Of a DNA stretch of 64,000 nucleotides, positions 7,407 to 16,258 are shown in pieces; positions within the stretch are counted from its first letter, which is position 1; each line of letters opens with the position of its first letter. The notes under the pieces are model-generated. The model was given only the letters and a program-made list of their open reading frames with translations. It did no database searches and had not been told where the DNA came from. A program made the translations under genes and the position numbers. The DNA comes from DSWT01 sp035373625 (GTDB lineage Bacteria > Chloroflexota > Anaerolineae > B4-G1 > SLSP01). The stretch is from assembly GCA_035373625.1 (NCBI GenBank), contig DAOSNS010000013.1, forward strand, positions 31,244 through 95,243. Direction: 5' to 3'.

Positions 7407-8657
7407 ATGGACGATAAAATCCGTCAGCAGTTACAGCGTCTCGGCGTGGTGAAAGGGCTGAAGGCGCTAAACCCCGTTCCCACCCCCTCTCCGGCCAAAC
7501 CGTCGCGTTCAGGAGAATTCACGCTACCCGGCAATGAGATGGTGACCCCACACGGGCCGGTGTGGGTGGAAAAACGGCTATATCCGTCTTTTCATCCCCA
7601 TGGGCGCTACATGCTGGGGGAGGTGCATCCCTTATCCGCCGAGGCCCTGACCCTCTTCGGCGTACCGCATCTGGGCGCGCATCCGGCGTTCCTCGACACC
7701 GAAACGACCGGCCTGGCGGGCGGCGCCGGGACGCTGGTCTTCCTCACCGGCATCGGCGTATGGGGTGACGATGCCCTGACGCTGCACCTGGTCTTCCTGC
7801 GCAGCCCCGACGAAGAACCGGCGGCGATGCATTACGTCGCGGACGTGCTCGCGGATGCAACCGGCATCGTCAGCTTCAACGGCACCGGCTTCGATCTCCC
7901 GCTGCTCGAATCGCGTTTTATCCTCAACCGGATGACGCCACGTTGGCGAACGCTGCCACATCTGGATTTGCTCACCGTGGCGCGGCAGCTCTGGCGCGAT
8001 CACCTGGAATCCCGCCGGCTGGGGATGCTGGAGACGGAGATTCTGCGCGTGCAGCGGGCTGAGGCGGACATTGAGTCGGCGCTGATCCCCTGGCTCTATC
8101 GGGAATATCTGAACACCGGAGATGTACGGGACATGGTGCGGGTCTTTTACCACAACCGTATGGACGTGCTGAGCCTGGTCTCGCTGCTGGCGCACGTGAC
8201 GCGCATGGTCACGTCACCGGAGCAGATGGCGCTCGCGCCGGGCGAGTGGGCCGGCGTAGGACGTGTCTTCGACAATGCCGGCCGAGAAACAGATGCCTTT
8301 GCCGCATGGGAGCGGGCGCTCGCGGATATGGATGGCCTGGACGAAGCCTGCGCAGCGCGGCTCTGGAGCGAGATGGCGTTACGTTACAAACGACGGGAGG
8401 ACTGGGATAAAGCATTGGCGCTATGGAAAACCTGGGGGGAATGTCAACCGTTGGCCGTCGAACCGCTGATTGAACGCGCCAAGTACCACGAGTGGCGAAC
8501 CGGCGACCTGCGCGCGGCGCTCTCCGACACCGAAACCGCCCTCCACCGCGCCGAGCGCCACCCCAAAAGCCTCCAACGAGCGGAACTGCTGGCCGAACTC
8601 CGGCACCGCAAAGAACGATTAGAACGAAAGTTAGCGAATGAGAGAATCAGCGAATGA
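7407..8657 (+). CDS. YprB-like RNase H-fold exonuclease with C-terminal TPR region
   Basis: Residues about 90-270 form a DnaQ/RNase H-like domain of the YprB type. It has the acidic motif DTETTG, the second motif FNGTGFDLPLLESR and the third motif HNRMDVLSLV, which supply the metal-binding acids of a 3'-5' exonuclease. The last 140 residues are helical and TPR-like (for example AFAAWERALADMDG and KALALWKTWGE). The total of 416 residues matches YprB proteins. The ATG at 7407 has no strong ribosome-binding site. The XTP pyrophosphatase gene starts 53 bases downstream on the same strand, so a shared nucleic-acid or nucleotide quality-control role is possible but not shown. Confidence 0.8.
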   Translation: MDDKIRQQLQRLGVVKGLKALNPVPTPSPAKPSRSGEFTLPGNEMVTPHGPVWVEKRLYPSFHPHGRYMLGEVHPLSAEALTLFGVPHLGAHPAFLDTETTGLAGGAGTLVFLTGIGVWGDDALTLHLVFLRSPDEEPAAMHYVADVLADATGIVSFNGTGFDLPLLESRFILNRMTPRWRTLPHLDLLTVARQLWRDHLESRRLGMLETEILRVQRAEADIESALIPWLYREYLNTGDVRDMVRVFYHNRMDVLSLVSLLAHVTRMVTSPEQMALAPGEWAGVGRVFDNAGRETDAFAAWERALADMDGLDEACAARLWSEMALRYKRREDWDKALALWKTWGECQPLAVEPLIERAKYHEWRTGDLRAALSDTETALHRAERHPKSLQRAELLAELRHRKERLERKLANERISE

Positions 8658-8710
8658 GGTAATTGGCACTCATTACTCATTTCTCAATGACCCTTTTCCC
8701 CGGAGGAATT

Positions 8711-9316
8711 ATGCAATTATTGTTAGCGACACATAATCAAGGGAAGCGCCGGGAGTGGCGGGCGCTGTTGGAGGGACTGGACGTGGAGTTGCTGCTGCCC
8801 GATGATCTTGGGATGACTGACGCCATTGAGGAGACCGGCGATACATACGTGGAGAACGCGCTGATCAAGGCGCGGACGCTCGCGGCAGCCTCCGGCTTGC
8901 CCACGCTGGCCGATGATTCCGGCCTGGAAGTGGACGCGCTCGACGGCGCACCGGGCGTGCGCTCGGCACGGTATCATCTCGGCGGAGATGAGGTGCGCTA
9001 CCGGGCGTTGCTCAAGGCACTGGACGGCGTCCCGGCAGAACAACGGAGCGCACGCTTCCGCTGTATCGCGGCGCTGGTATTGCCGGGCGCGAATGGAGAG
9101 CCGGTGCGCGAATTCATCACCGAGGGTGTCTGCGAAGGCGTGATCGGCTTCGAGCCACGTGGAGAAGCAGGCTTCGGCTACGATCCCGTCTTCTATCTGC
9201 CGGAGCGCGGCTGTACGATGGCAGAACTCTCCGCCGAGGAGAAAAACCGCATCAGCCACCGCGCCCGCGCCGCACAGGCGATGCGGCCGATTTTGGAGCG
9301 CGAGGCCCGGCTCTGA
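8711..9316 (+). CDS. rdgB: XTP/dITP diphosphatase (RdgB/HAM1 family)
   Basis: The enzyme hydrolyses non-canonical purine triphosphates such as XTP and dITP, keeping them out of DNA and RNA. The 201-residue protein begins with LLLATHNQGKRREW, the family's signature start. It contains EETGDTYVENALIKA, ADDSGLEVDALDGAPGVRSARY and the C-terminal GFGYDPVFYLP and SHRARA motifs. The ATG at 8711 lies directly after CGGAGGAATT, a clear ribosome-binding site; a start further upstream is not needed. Confidence 0.95.
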   Translation: MQLLLATHNQGKRREWRALLEGLDVELLLPDDLGMTDAIEETGDTYVENALIKARTLAAASGLPTLADDSGLEVDALDGAPGVRSARYHLGGDEVRYRALLKALDGVPAEQRSARFRCIAALVLPGANGEPVREFITEGVCEGVIGFEPRGEAGFGYDPVFYLPERGCTMAELSAEEKNRISHRARAAQAMRPILEREARL

Positions 9317-9328
9317 AGAGGCCGGGCG

Positions 9329-9382
9329 AAAAGAGCGAAGCCCCTTCGGGGCTACAATCAGCCCGCAGGGCTTTGCTCTTTT
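9329..9382. terminator. Hairpin after rdgB, terminator-like or REP-like
   Basis: The arms AAAAGAGCGAAGCCC (9329-9343) and GGGCTTTGCTCTTTT (9368-9382) are complementary with one wobble pair. An internal GCCCCTTCGGGGC hairpin is also present. The structure ends in TTTT and could stop transcription after rdgB. Confidence 0.55.
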
Positions 9383-9429
9383 GGCGTGAGAGCTTCAGCC
9401 CCGCGCATTCGCGCACAAGTAACAAACCG

Positions 9430-9969
9430 ATGAAAACGATGCTACAGAAAATCCAATCAATCAAGCTCGAACCACCCATTCTGCTGGCAACCTTGCTCGC
9501 CGTCTGCCTGGGCGGGGCGGCGGCGTGGGCGGCGACGGGTGTGTTCTCCGTTGGCGCGTTTCTTGTCGAGGCTGCACTTAGCGTTGCGGCGCAGATAGGG
9601 TTGCGGCGGCTACGATCCTATCTGCCGTGGATATTTGCCCCGCTGCTGGTCATCATTGTGTATTGGACGCAGGCCGAACGGCTGGACGGGGTGGCAATCT
9701 GGCCCGCGCTCATTGCGGCGGCGCTGTGGGTACAGTGTTTACCGATGAGCGCGCGACTTGGAAATTACGGCTACGTGGTGGCGTATGGGCTGTTGTTGAT
9801 CGGTATAGCGGTTGGCGGCATCCCTGTGTGGTGTTTGCTGTGCCTGATTCCCGCGCCGTTGGCCTGGCGCGCGCTTAAATCGGTGGATACGGAAGTCGCT
9901 GAGGAGTGGGCGGTGGTGACAGAGATATTTCTGATAGCAGGATATCTGATCAAAGGGCTGATTCGGTAA
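9430..9969 (+). CDS. Multi-pass membrane protein, possibly related to the C-terminal part of UbiA prenyltransferases
   Basis: The 179-residue protein is almost wholly hydrophobic, with about five or six membrane helices from residue 16 onward. The segment VAYGLLLIGIAVGGIPVWCLLCLIPAPLAWRALKSVDTE resembles in pattern the last helices of UbiA/MenA prenyltransferases. However, the Asp-rich substrate motifs of that family are missing. It could be a truncated relative or an unrelated membrane protein. The start is uncertain: ATG codons at 9430 and 9439 both lack strong ribosome-binding sites, and upstream residues would be translated from the hairpin region. Confidence 0.55.
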   Translation: MKTMLQKIQSIKLEPPILLATLLAVCLGGAAAWAATGVFSVGAFLVEAALSVAAQIGLRRLRSYLPWIFAPLLVIIVYWTQAERLDGVAIWPALIAAALWVQCLPMSARLGNYGYVVAYGLLLIGIAVGGIPVWCLLCLIPAPLAWRALKSVDTEVAEEWAVVTEIFLIAGYLIKGLIR

Positions 9970-10115
9970 AGCAAAGACTCGGTTACATATTGCCTGTCCC
10001 GTAGATAAGTTTTCAGGAGTTTTCAATCCGCGTGTTCAGGAGGGATCTGGCGATCCCCGCGAAGCGAGTGAATTGACTACTCGACTAACGACGATTTGAC
10101 TTTCAAGGAGACTTC

Positions 10116-11408
10116 ATGAACGCATCAACTTTAGAACACGATCTACGCACGTACCGGCCCGACGGCGCGCCGCCTCTGCCGGAACATTTCGTCTGGCCGC
10201 GCTACGAGGGACTGTCGGTGGGCAACATCCCGGCGACAGTGGGGCAGGCGTTGGGTGCGACGTTGCCCGGCGTGCTTCCGCCGCTGCGAAACGATCTGCT
10301 TGACGGCCTGCTCGACGGTGTGCAGCGCGTCGTGCTGCTGGTGATTGACGCGCTTGGCTGGGAGACGCTGCGAGACGTGATGGCACGGCGTCCCGACCTC
10401 ATCTTTCACCGGCTGGCGGCGCAGGGTCGCCTGTGGCCGCTTACCACGACCTTCCTTTCGACCACCAACAGCGTCTTGAGCACCATTCACACCGGGCGCG
10501 CGCCGGTGGAACACGGTTTGCTGGCCTACAGCATGCTCCTGCGCGAATGGCAGATGGCGGTGGAAGCGATCGGCTTCTCGACGATCCTCAGGCCATTCAC
10601 CGGAACGCTGGCTGAATGGGGCTTCGAGGCGGAGAAATTCTTGCCGGTTCCGGGGATCGGGCAATTGCTCGCGGTGCAGGGGATTCCTTCCTATGCCCTG
10701 ACGCTCGATGCGTTCGTCAAAACGCCGCTTTCTGTGATGCACAACCGGGGGATGCAGAATGTATTCGGCTATGCGACGGCGTCCGACTTCTGGCTGACAT
10801 TGCGGCGCATCCTGGAGCAGCATCCCGAGCGCAGCCTCGTGAGCGCGTACTGGTGCGCCGTGGACACGCTGGCGCATCGCCTCGGCCCGCTCGATGAGTC
10901 CGGCGACGCGGAGATCGTCTCGCTGGCGCTGCTGATGGAGGAAATCTTCCTCAACCGGCTCACACCCGCCGCCCGCGCGGGGACGCTGCTGCTCCTGACC
11001 GCCGACCACGGGCAGATCACCACGCCGCCCGGCTCGGAGATTCTGCTGGACCAGCATCCCGCGCTGCTTGACGCGCTGTTTCTCCCGCCACTCGGCGAGG
11101 GGCGCGTGCCGTTCTTCTACGTCCGCAACGGGCAGTACGAAGCGGTGCGGCAGTACGTGGACGAGCACTTCGCGGGACAATTCATCTTCTTCTCACAGGA
11201 TGAAGTCTTGCGCAGCGGTTTGCTCGGCCCCGGCGTCCCCTGCGCTGAAGTGCGGCATCGCCTGGGTGACATCATCGGCATTGCCACCGGCAACGCCCAC
11301 TTCGCCCGCGACGCCGAATCCGTCAAGAAGAAGCCGATGCTTGGCCGTCACGGTGGATTGAGGCCGGAGGAGATGCTCGTGCCGCTGCTGACAGTGAGGC
11401 TAGATTGA
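10116..11408 (+). CDS. Alkaline-phosphatase-fold phosphodiesterase/nucleotide pyrophosphatase family protein
   Basis: The 430-residue protein has the fold's metal-site motifs: VLLVIDALGW (first Asp), TTFLSTTNSVLSTIHTGR (with the nucleophile Thr/Ser), a mid-protein SAYWCAVDTLAHRLGP (Asp and His) and LLTADHGQITTPP (Asp-His), plus the C-terminal LGRHGG histidine. These match the type I phosphodiesterase/nucleotide pyrophosphatase branch. No signal peptide or membrane helix is seen, so it is probably cytoplasmic. The ATG follows AAGGAG at ideal spacing. The physiological substrate cannot be told. Confidence 0.85.
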   Translation: MNASTLEHDLRTYRPDGAPPLPEHFVWPRYEGLSVGNIPATVGQALGATLPGVLPPLRNDLLDGLLDGVQRVVLLVIDALGWETLRDVMARRPDLIFHRLAAQGRLWPLTTTFLSTTNSVLSTIHTGRAPVEHGLLAYSMLLREWQMAVEAIGFSTILRPFTGTLAEWGFEAEKFLPVPGIGQLLAVQGIPSYALTLDAFVKTPLSVMHNRGMQNVFGYATASDFWLTLRRILEQHPERSLVSAYWCAVDTLAHRLGPLDESGDAEIVSLALLMEEIFLNRLTPAARAGTLLLLTADHGQITTPPGSEILLDQHPALLDALFLPPLGEGRVPFFYVRNGQYEAVRQYVDEHFAGQFIFFSQDEVLRSGLLGPGVPCAEVRHRLGDIIGIATGNAHFARDAESVKKKPMLGRHGGLRPEEMLVPLLTVRLD

Positions 11409-11420
11409 TTTTGGAGCGGT

Positions 11421-11470
11421 AGTTCGTGATTCGTGATTCGTAATTCGTGATTCGTAATTCGCAATTCGTA
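11421..11470 (+). repeat. ATTCGTG/ATTCGTA simple tandem repeat
   Basis: About seven imperfect copies of a heptamer of the form GATTCGT or AATTCGT lie between the phosphodiesterase and the lipoprotein genes. They end about 40 bases before the ribosome-binding site of the latter. Confidence 0.75.
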
Positions 11471-11514
11471 ATCTGCCGATAAAACTCATCATTTCAATCA
11501 CAGGAGGGGAAAAA

Positions 11515-13251
11515 ATGTCTTGGAGAGTAACATCTATTTTGTTCAGCATCATCCTCGTATGCACTTTAGTCGCCTGCCAAACATCAACGCCACTGCCGGC
11601 TACAGCTACACCGACTTTGAACATCGCTCCTTTGCCAACGGCGACAGCTACCCCCACAGCAACACCTACCCCCACAGCGACGCTCACCCCCACCCATACC
11701 CCAAGCCCCACCGCTACATTCACGGCGACGCCAGAACCGTCAATCACGCTACGCATCATTGACGAAGTCAGCGGCGATCCCGTCACCACGGCCAGCGTCT
11801 ACTTGTTCAACACCAAGCCCTACTCACAGACAGCAGCAGCCGACAAAACCGGGCAGGTCACATTCAGCGGGCTGAACGCAGCAACGTACACGGTGACGGT
11901 ATCCGCAGAAGGCTATCTGGCCTACACAGGCGTAGTCGAAGCCCGATCTGCTGGCGAAACCCTCACGGTCAACCTGAAACCCGGCGTATTTGCCGTCATC
12001 AATGCCGCCACGGCCAATCTGCGCAGCGGCCCCGGTGAGGTTTATCCGGTTGTCGGGAAATTGAGCAAAGATGCCGTCGTCGAGGTTGTTGGACAAAGCA
12101 AAGATAGTGCCTGGTTGGTCGTGCGCACTGCCGAGGGTGATGAAAGATGGATTGCCAAAGCGTTGGTCACATTGCAGGGCACACTTGACCGGATAAGCAT
12201 TGCAGCAGCGCCCCCTACACCGACGCCGCGCCCGGCAACGGCAACACCAGCAGCGACCGCCACAAGCGCGCCCGTTGCTCCGCGCCCGGCAGCGCCGCCA
12301 ACAGGAGCCAATCTGCTGCTCAATCCTGGATTCGAGGAAGGCAGCCAGTATTGGTATGTTGAATTAGATCCTTTAGGGACCCAACCAGCCGAGGTCATAA
12401 CAAACGATCAGGTGGCAGCATTTGTTCATTCAGGGCAACGCGCGGCGCTAACGTCGCTAACCAAGCCATACTTTTACCAAAAAATCAACAACGTCACCCC
12501 AGGAGTGACCTATCGTTTCGGCGCGTGGGTACGTCTTTGGTCCAGTGTTAATGAAGATCGCAACGTCTCAACGGAGCCCCAGCCTGTTTCTGCTTACATC
12601 TGCATCAATACGATTGGTGGGTACCAGCAAGACCCCTCAGTAGCGACCTGTTCCTCACGTGTCACCGTTTTTGATACCTGGCAATATATCGCTGTAGACG
12701 CTGTAGCGACAAATGACTTTTTAGCGGTCATTGTAGCTCTCAATGTGTGGAACGGTCCAAACAGAATGCGCGGTGAAGCTGCCTGGGATGATGCTTACCT
12801 GGGAATTTCTCCTAAAGCGGCGACACCCGTCCCCGCAGCGACGGCGACACCTATGCCACCAAGTCGTCCTGCACCGGTGGCCTTCGATGGTGTAGCGCTA
12901 CGGGATAGTATGCTCAATGCCCATTCACAACTTACGCAAATTGGCGGATTGCTTGATCGGCTCACCAGCGGACAGACTGCAAGCTGCGAAGAGTTCAACG
13001 GCTACTATCGCGCTTTGGTCAGCAGTCCTACTTACCATTCCATTCCCACAGATTGGCAAAACGCTTACAATGAATACATTTGGGCCGTAGAACACGGTAT
13101 CCAGGTCAGCGAACCAATTTATGCCCTATGTGACCGGGGCGGCGGCAAGCTGACGCCACTCAACTATGGGGTCGCGCGTATGGGCATCAACGAAAGCCTG
13201 GAACGGCTTGGCCCGGCAATCAACACGGCAAACAGTTTGCTTGGACAGTAA
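11515..13251 (+). CDS. Lipoprotein with Thr/Pro linker, carboxypeptidase-regulatory-like, SH3b and carbohydrate-binding-like domains
   Basis: The 578-residue protein starts with a lipoprotein signal peptide ending in LVAC (Cys20) after a hydrophobic stretch, so it should be anchored on the outer face of the membrane. A Thr/Pro/Ala-rich linker follows (about residues 24-75). Then comes a carboxypeptidase-regulatory-like beta sandwich (about 80-155), an SH3b domain (NLRSGPGEVYPVVGKLSKDA, about 165-225), a second Pro/Thr/Ala linker and a beta-sandwich starting NLLLNPGFEEGSQYW that resembles CBM-type modules. The last 130 residues are helical. The ATG follows AGGAGGGG. It ends 12 bases before a perfect palindrome shared with the convergent signalling operon. 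A wall- or polysaccharide-binding role is likely. Confidence 0.85.
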   Translation: MSWRVTSILFSIILVCTLVACQTSTPLPATATPTLNIAPLPTATATPTATPTPTATLTPTHTPSPTATFTATPEPSITLRIIDEVSGDPVTTASVYLFNTKPYSQTAAADKTGQVTFSGLNAATYTVTVSAEGYLAYTGVVEARSAGETLTVNLKPGVFAVINAATANLRSGPGEVYPVVGKLSKDAVVEVVGQSKDSAWLVVRTAEGDERWIAKALVTLQGTLDRISIAAAPPTPTPRPATATPAATATSAPVAPRPAAPPTGANLLLNPGFEEGSQYWYVELDPLGTQPAEVITNDQVAAFVHSGQRAALTSLTKPYFYQKINNVTPGVTYRFGAWVRLWSSVNEDRNVSTEPQPVSAYICINTIGGYQQDPSVATCSSRVTVFDTWQYIAVDAVATNDFLAVIVALNVWNGPNRMRGEAAWDDAYLGISPKAATPVPAATATPMPPSRPAPVAFDGVALRDSMLNAHSQLTQIGGLLDRLTSGQTASCEEFNGYYRALVSSPTYHSIPTDWQNAYNEYIWAVEHGIQVSEPIYALCDRGGGKLTPLNYGVARMGINESLERLGPAINTANSLLGQ

Positions 13252-13263
13252 TGCTGCTATAGA

Positions 13264-13295
13264 ACGACGCCCGCACTGTACAGTGCGGGCGTCGT
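13264..13295. terminator. Perfect 32-bp palindrome between convergent genes
   Basis: Arms of 16 bases (ACGACGCCCGCACTGT and its complement) meet with no spacer. There is no T tract on either strand, but its location between the stops of two converging genes suggests a bidirectional terminator. Confidence 0.7.
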
Positions 13296-13312
13296 CGTGA
13301 AACGCACGCAAC

Positions 13313-14296
13313 TTATGAATACCGTCCATATTCCAGGAAGACGCGATCTTCCACCTGAGAAGATTCTCGAGCGGCCGGTTTAATCAATTGTATATGCCCC
13401 CAACGATCGGCCTGAATATGCCATAGCATCTCCTGCCATTCTATATCCACCTGACCTGTCGCGTCAAGATGCGGCACAGGTCTACACTCACGGATCAAGG
13501 CCAAAATGCCGCCGTTTTCGGGGATGCGCTGCACTTCCAAAGTTTCATAGACCGAATTTTTCCCAAAGTCGGTTTCCCTCTGCGTATTAAATTTAGACGA
13601 CAGATTGAGGCTCTGGATCGCGGCCTCGACAACCACCATGAGCAATCGCCCGGTATCCACAAAGATCGGCTGCGGGGCATGTTGTTCGAGGCGCGAGATA
13701 TAGCGATGGATCACCAGCAAAGTTAAAGCTGTGACCAAGCACACATACGATACTACATAAATGGCCGCAAAAATCCCCTTATGTAACAAGTCCCCGGGTT
13801 TACCCCAGGACAGATACAGAAACACCCAGAGAGCCGCCAGACCAATCCCTAACACCCCAGAGATCGTCATTGTGGCAACAATAGGAATTGGTGCAGCCCG
13901 ATACACCTGCGACGCCCACCAACGCTCCCACCAAAACAGACGCTTGATGTACAACACACAGAACACCAGCAGAGAGATTCCCAAACAGATGGCCGTCAAG
14001 ATTGGATAGTAATACAACGAATTTTCGTGGTGCGCCCAGAAATATAACATCCCTATAGCCAGGCCACAAGGTAACAATCCCACAAAACCACCTTTCAAAA
14101 TGAAAAGGCGCAACGTGGTGCTCTCCCTCTCCCACACAATTACATCGCTCTTGCAACGCGGACACAACCGTCTTTCACTAGTATCGGTGCCACATGCGCG
14201 ACACAAATCTGTATCACGTCCCAGCGGGTTCCCGCATGACGGGCACAACGTCTCCTGTTTATCGTACTCGCCGCGACATGTTCGGCAGATCGGCAT
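13313..14296 (-). CDS. Double zinc-ribbon membrane protein of unknown function
   Basis: The 327-residue protein opens with CRTC...CPSC and then CRAC...CPRC pairs, two zinc ribbons within the first 50 residues. Four or five membrane helices follow between about residues 65 and 200. A soluble C-terminal domain of about 110 residues has no family I recognise. Its start is 3 bases after the stop of the DUF4139 gene, so the two are surely co-transcribed, and it closes the leftward signalling operon. The zinc ribbons may bind a partner rather than nucleic acid, as in other zinc-ribbon membrane proteins, but that is inference. Confidence 0.8.
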   Translation of the reverse strand: MPICRTCRGEYDKQETLCPSCGNPLGRDTDLCRACGTDTSERRLCPRCKSDVIVWERESTTLRLFILKGGFVGLLPCGLAIGMLYFWAHHENSLYYYPILTAICLGISLLVFCVLYIKRLFWWERWWASQVYRAAPIPIVATMTISGVLGIGLAALWVFLYLSWGKPGDLLHKGIFAAIYVVSYVCLVTALTLLVIHRYISRLEQHAPQPIFVDTGRLLMVVVEAAIQSLNLSSKFNTQRETDFGKNSVYETLEVQRIPENGGILALIRECRPVPHLDATGQVDIEWQEMLWHIQADRWGHIQLIKPAARESSQVEDRVFLEYGRYS

Positions 14297-14299
14297 CGT

Positions 14300-16234
14300 T
14301 CACCCCATCGCCTTGAGACGCGCTGCAATCTCGTCTTCAACTTGCTTGATGGACGCTCTCAACTCTGCCTGGCGCTTGTCAAGTCCGCGCAGTTGGGCTT
14401 CGGTAGCCTCTAATTGCTCGACGTAACGCTGGCGCAATGCACCTTCCTTCCCCACCTGCGACAATGCTTGCATGTTCCCCTGGATTTGTTGTTGCGCCTT
14501 GTAAATTTTATCGCGCTCTTCGTCGAGTTGTTTAATTTGCTTTTCATAATCGGCAATGGTATCGTAAAGCATCAGCAGTTTGACGATCTGATCATACGTG
14601 GCCTGATCCATCAACCCTTGCTTGAGATAACGCTGCAACACTTGATGCGATTGCTTCTGCACATCCTCTTGACGAGCCAGCAGACGGCGTTCCTGCACCT
14701 TTAAGACCGCCTCTCCCCAGGCGGGCGCCGACACCTCAAAACGCAGATGTTCATCGGTGCGTTCTTTAGGTAGGGGCGTGTCGAAAAGCTCATAATAGGG
14801 CGTGCGAGGGTGCTCAACCAGCGCCGTGAGCGGGTTTGCCGTTTGATTCGAGAGGCGATATTCCTGCCAATGAATATCCCATTCCTCGAAATGCAGATAG
14901 CTGCCCTTGATGGATAAGCGGTAAATCTCACGGCCGGTGCCGCTGGATTCATGGATCTTCGCGCCCAGTTCAACGGCATAGGGGACAATGACCTCACCCC
15001 CTACAGCGGTGAAGGGCAACACCGCTTCCCCCACATACTCCCCGTCGTCGAGGACCGTCACCGGGCCGCGCTCCAGGGTGAGACCGCTCATGTTCTTCAT
15101 CCGCAATGTGGCGACCGGGTGCAGCGGCATTTTACGTCCGTTGTAGAGCAAATCCTTCTGGTAATCGAGGTCCGCCGAGACCACCGGCACCATCGCCGAT
15201 TGCCCCCGCCCTACCGTCACCGGCGTTTGGATGACATACTGGAACAACTCGCCCAGCGCCTCACCCTTTGTGCTGATGGGCTGCGCCGCCGCCAACGCCT
15301 CACGGCGCATCGCCCGCGCCATCGGCGCAGCCGGCGCCGGTGCGGCGCGCATCACGGCCTCAGGTGCGGCCATCATATCGGCGTCGAAGCCGGCGCCCAG
15401 CGTTGCCCCGGCAAAGGCCACCGGCGCCGCCGCCACACGCGCTTCTTCTTTCACCTCCGGCCGCTCCGGTGTAAACGGGGTGTAAAGATCGTAGACGAAC
15501 GAGATCGGCATGCCCGCCACCAGTGAGAGGGAGATGCCCTGCAAATCCTCTTCCAAGCGGTTGTCAAAGATGCCCCATCCCAGCAACAATGCCTTTGGGC
15601 CACCCTGCGCCTTCGGGTCGAGCACCAGGCGATAGCTCACCCGCCACGTAGGCGCCGGGGCGATGTAACTGACCGAGAGGTCGTGCTCGCCCGGCGACAA
15701 ACGCACCGTCACGTTACGGTATTCTTCCTGTGTCAGCGACGTTTGCAGGAAGAAGCGCAAGTCCGCCGCCCCACGCTCATCGAGGATGTTCACACCCTGT
15801 ACGCGCTCCAACGCGACAACGTGAACGGTCGCCGTCTCATCGAGCAGCAGTGAGACCAATGACGACGCCAGCGGTTGACGCTCCGACGGCTCATCGAGGC
15901 CAAGCAGCTTGCCCGTCAACGCCTCGCCCTGATCCAGCGTCAGTTCAACCCGCCGTCCACGCAAACAAGTCAGCAGGTCGCGCAGGCTGCGGTCATCATC
16001 CAGGCGGATGGAGCACCCGGACAGACGTTCCTCACGGCTCTGCGGCGTCGCGTAATCCACACCGAGCACCTGTCCCCCGCCCCAGTCAATGGCGGTGAGG
16101 CTCTTCAAAATGTCGTTCATCTCCGTCACGCGGAAAGAAAGTTCCACTTCCTCACCGCTCAACTTCGCCCGGCGCTCGAAAAAACCAACGCCATGCTTAT
16201 ACAGCGTCATCCGGGTGATCGGTAAATGTGCCAT
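14300..16234 (-). CDS. DUF4139 domain protein with C-terminal coiled coil
   Basis: The 644-residue protein matches the DUF4139/mucoidy-inhibitor-like family. It has an N-terminal LPITRMTLYKHGVGFFERR segment, beta-rich central domains (YIAPAPTWRVSYRLVLD and the later VPVVSADLDYQKDLLYNG) and a C-terminal coiled coil of about 110 residues. The start at 16234 is preferred because AAGGAGG lies six bases upstream; the in-frame ATG at 16240 touches that site. An Ala/Pro/Met-rich stretch near residues 275-315 is probably a flexible linker. No signal peptide is visible. It lies in the kinase-phosphatase operon directly after the FHA kinase gene and could be a substrate or scaffold of it. Confidence 0.8.
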   Translation of the reverse strand: MAHLPITRMTLYKHGVGFFERRAKLSGEEVELSFRVTEMNDILKSLTAIDWGGGQVLGVDYATPQSREERLSGCSIRLDDDRSLRDLLTCLRGRRVELTLDQGEALTGKLLGLDEPSERQPLASSLVSLLLDETATVHVVALERVQGVNILDERGAADLRFFLQTSLTQEEYRNVTVRLSPGEHDLSVSYIAPAPTWRVSYRLVLDPKAQGGPKALLLGWGIFDNRLEEDLQGISLSLVAGMPISFVYDLYTPFTPERPEVKEEARVAAAPVAFAGATLGAGFDADMMAAPEAVMRAAPAPAAPMARAMRREALAAAQPISTKGEALGELFQYVIQTPVTVGRGQSAMVPVVSADLDYQKDLLYNGRKMPLHPVATLRMKNMSGLTLERGPVTVLDDGEYVGEAVLPFTAVGGEVIVPYAVELGAKIHESSGTGREIYRLSIKGSYLHFEEWDIHWQEYRLSNQTANPLTALVEHPRTPYYELFDTPLPKERTDEHLRFEVSAPAWGEAVLKVQERRLLARQEDVQKQSHQVLQRYLKQGLMDQATYDQIVKLLMLYDTIADYEKQIKQLDEERDKIYKAQQQIQGNMQALSQVGKEGALRQRYVEQLEATEAQLRGLDKRQAELRASIKQVEDEIAARLKAMG

Positions 16235-16258
16235 ATCCATCCTCCTTATTTTATTTTT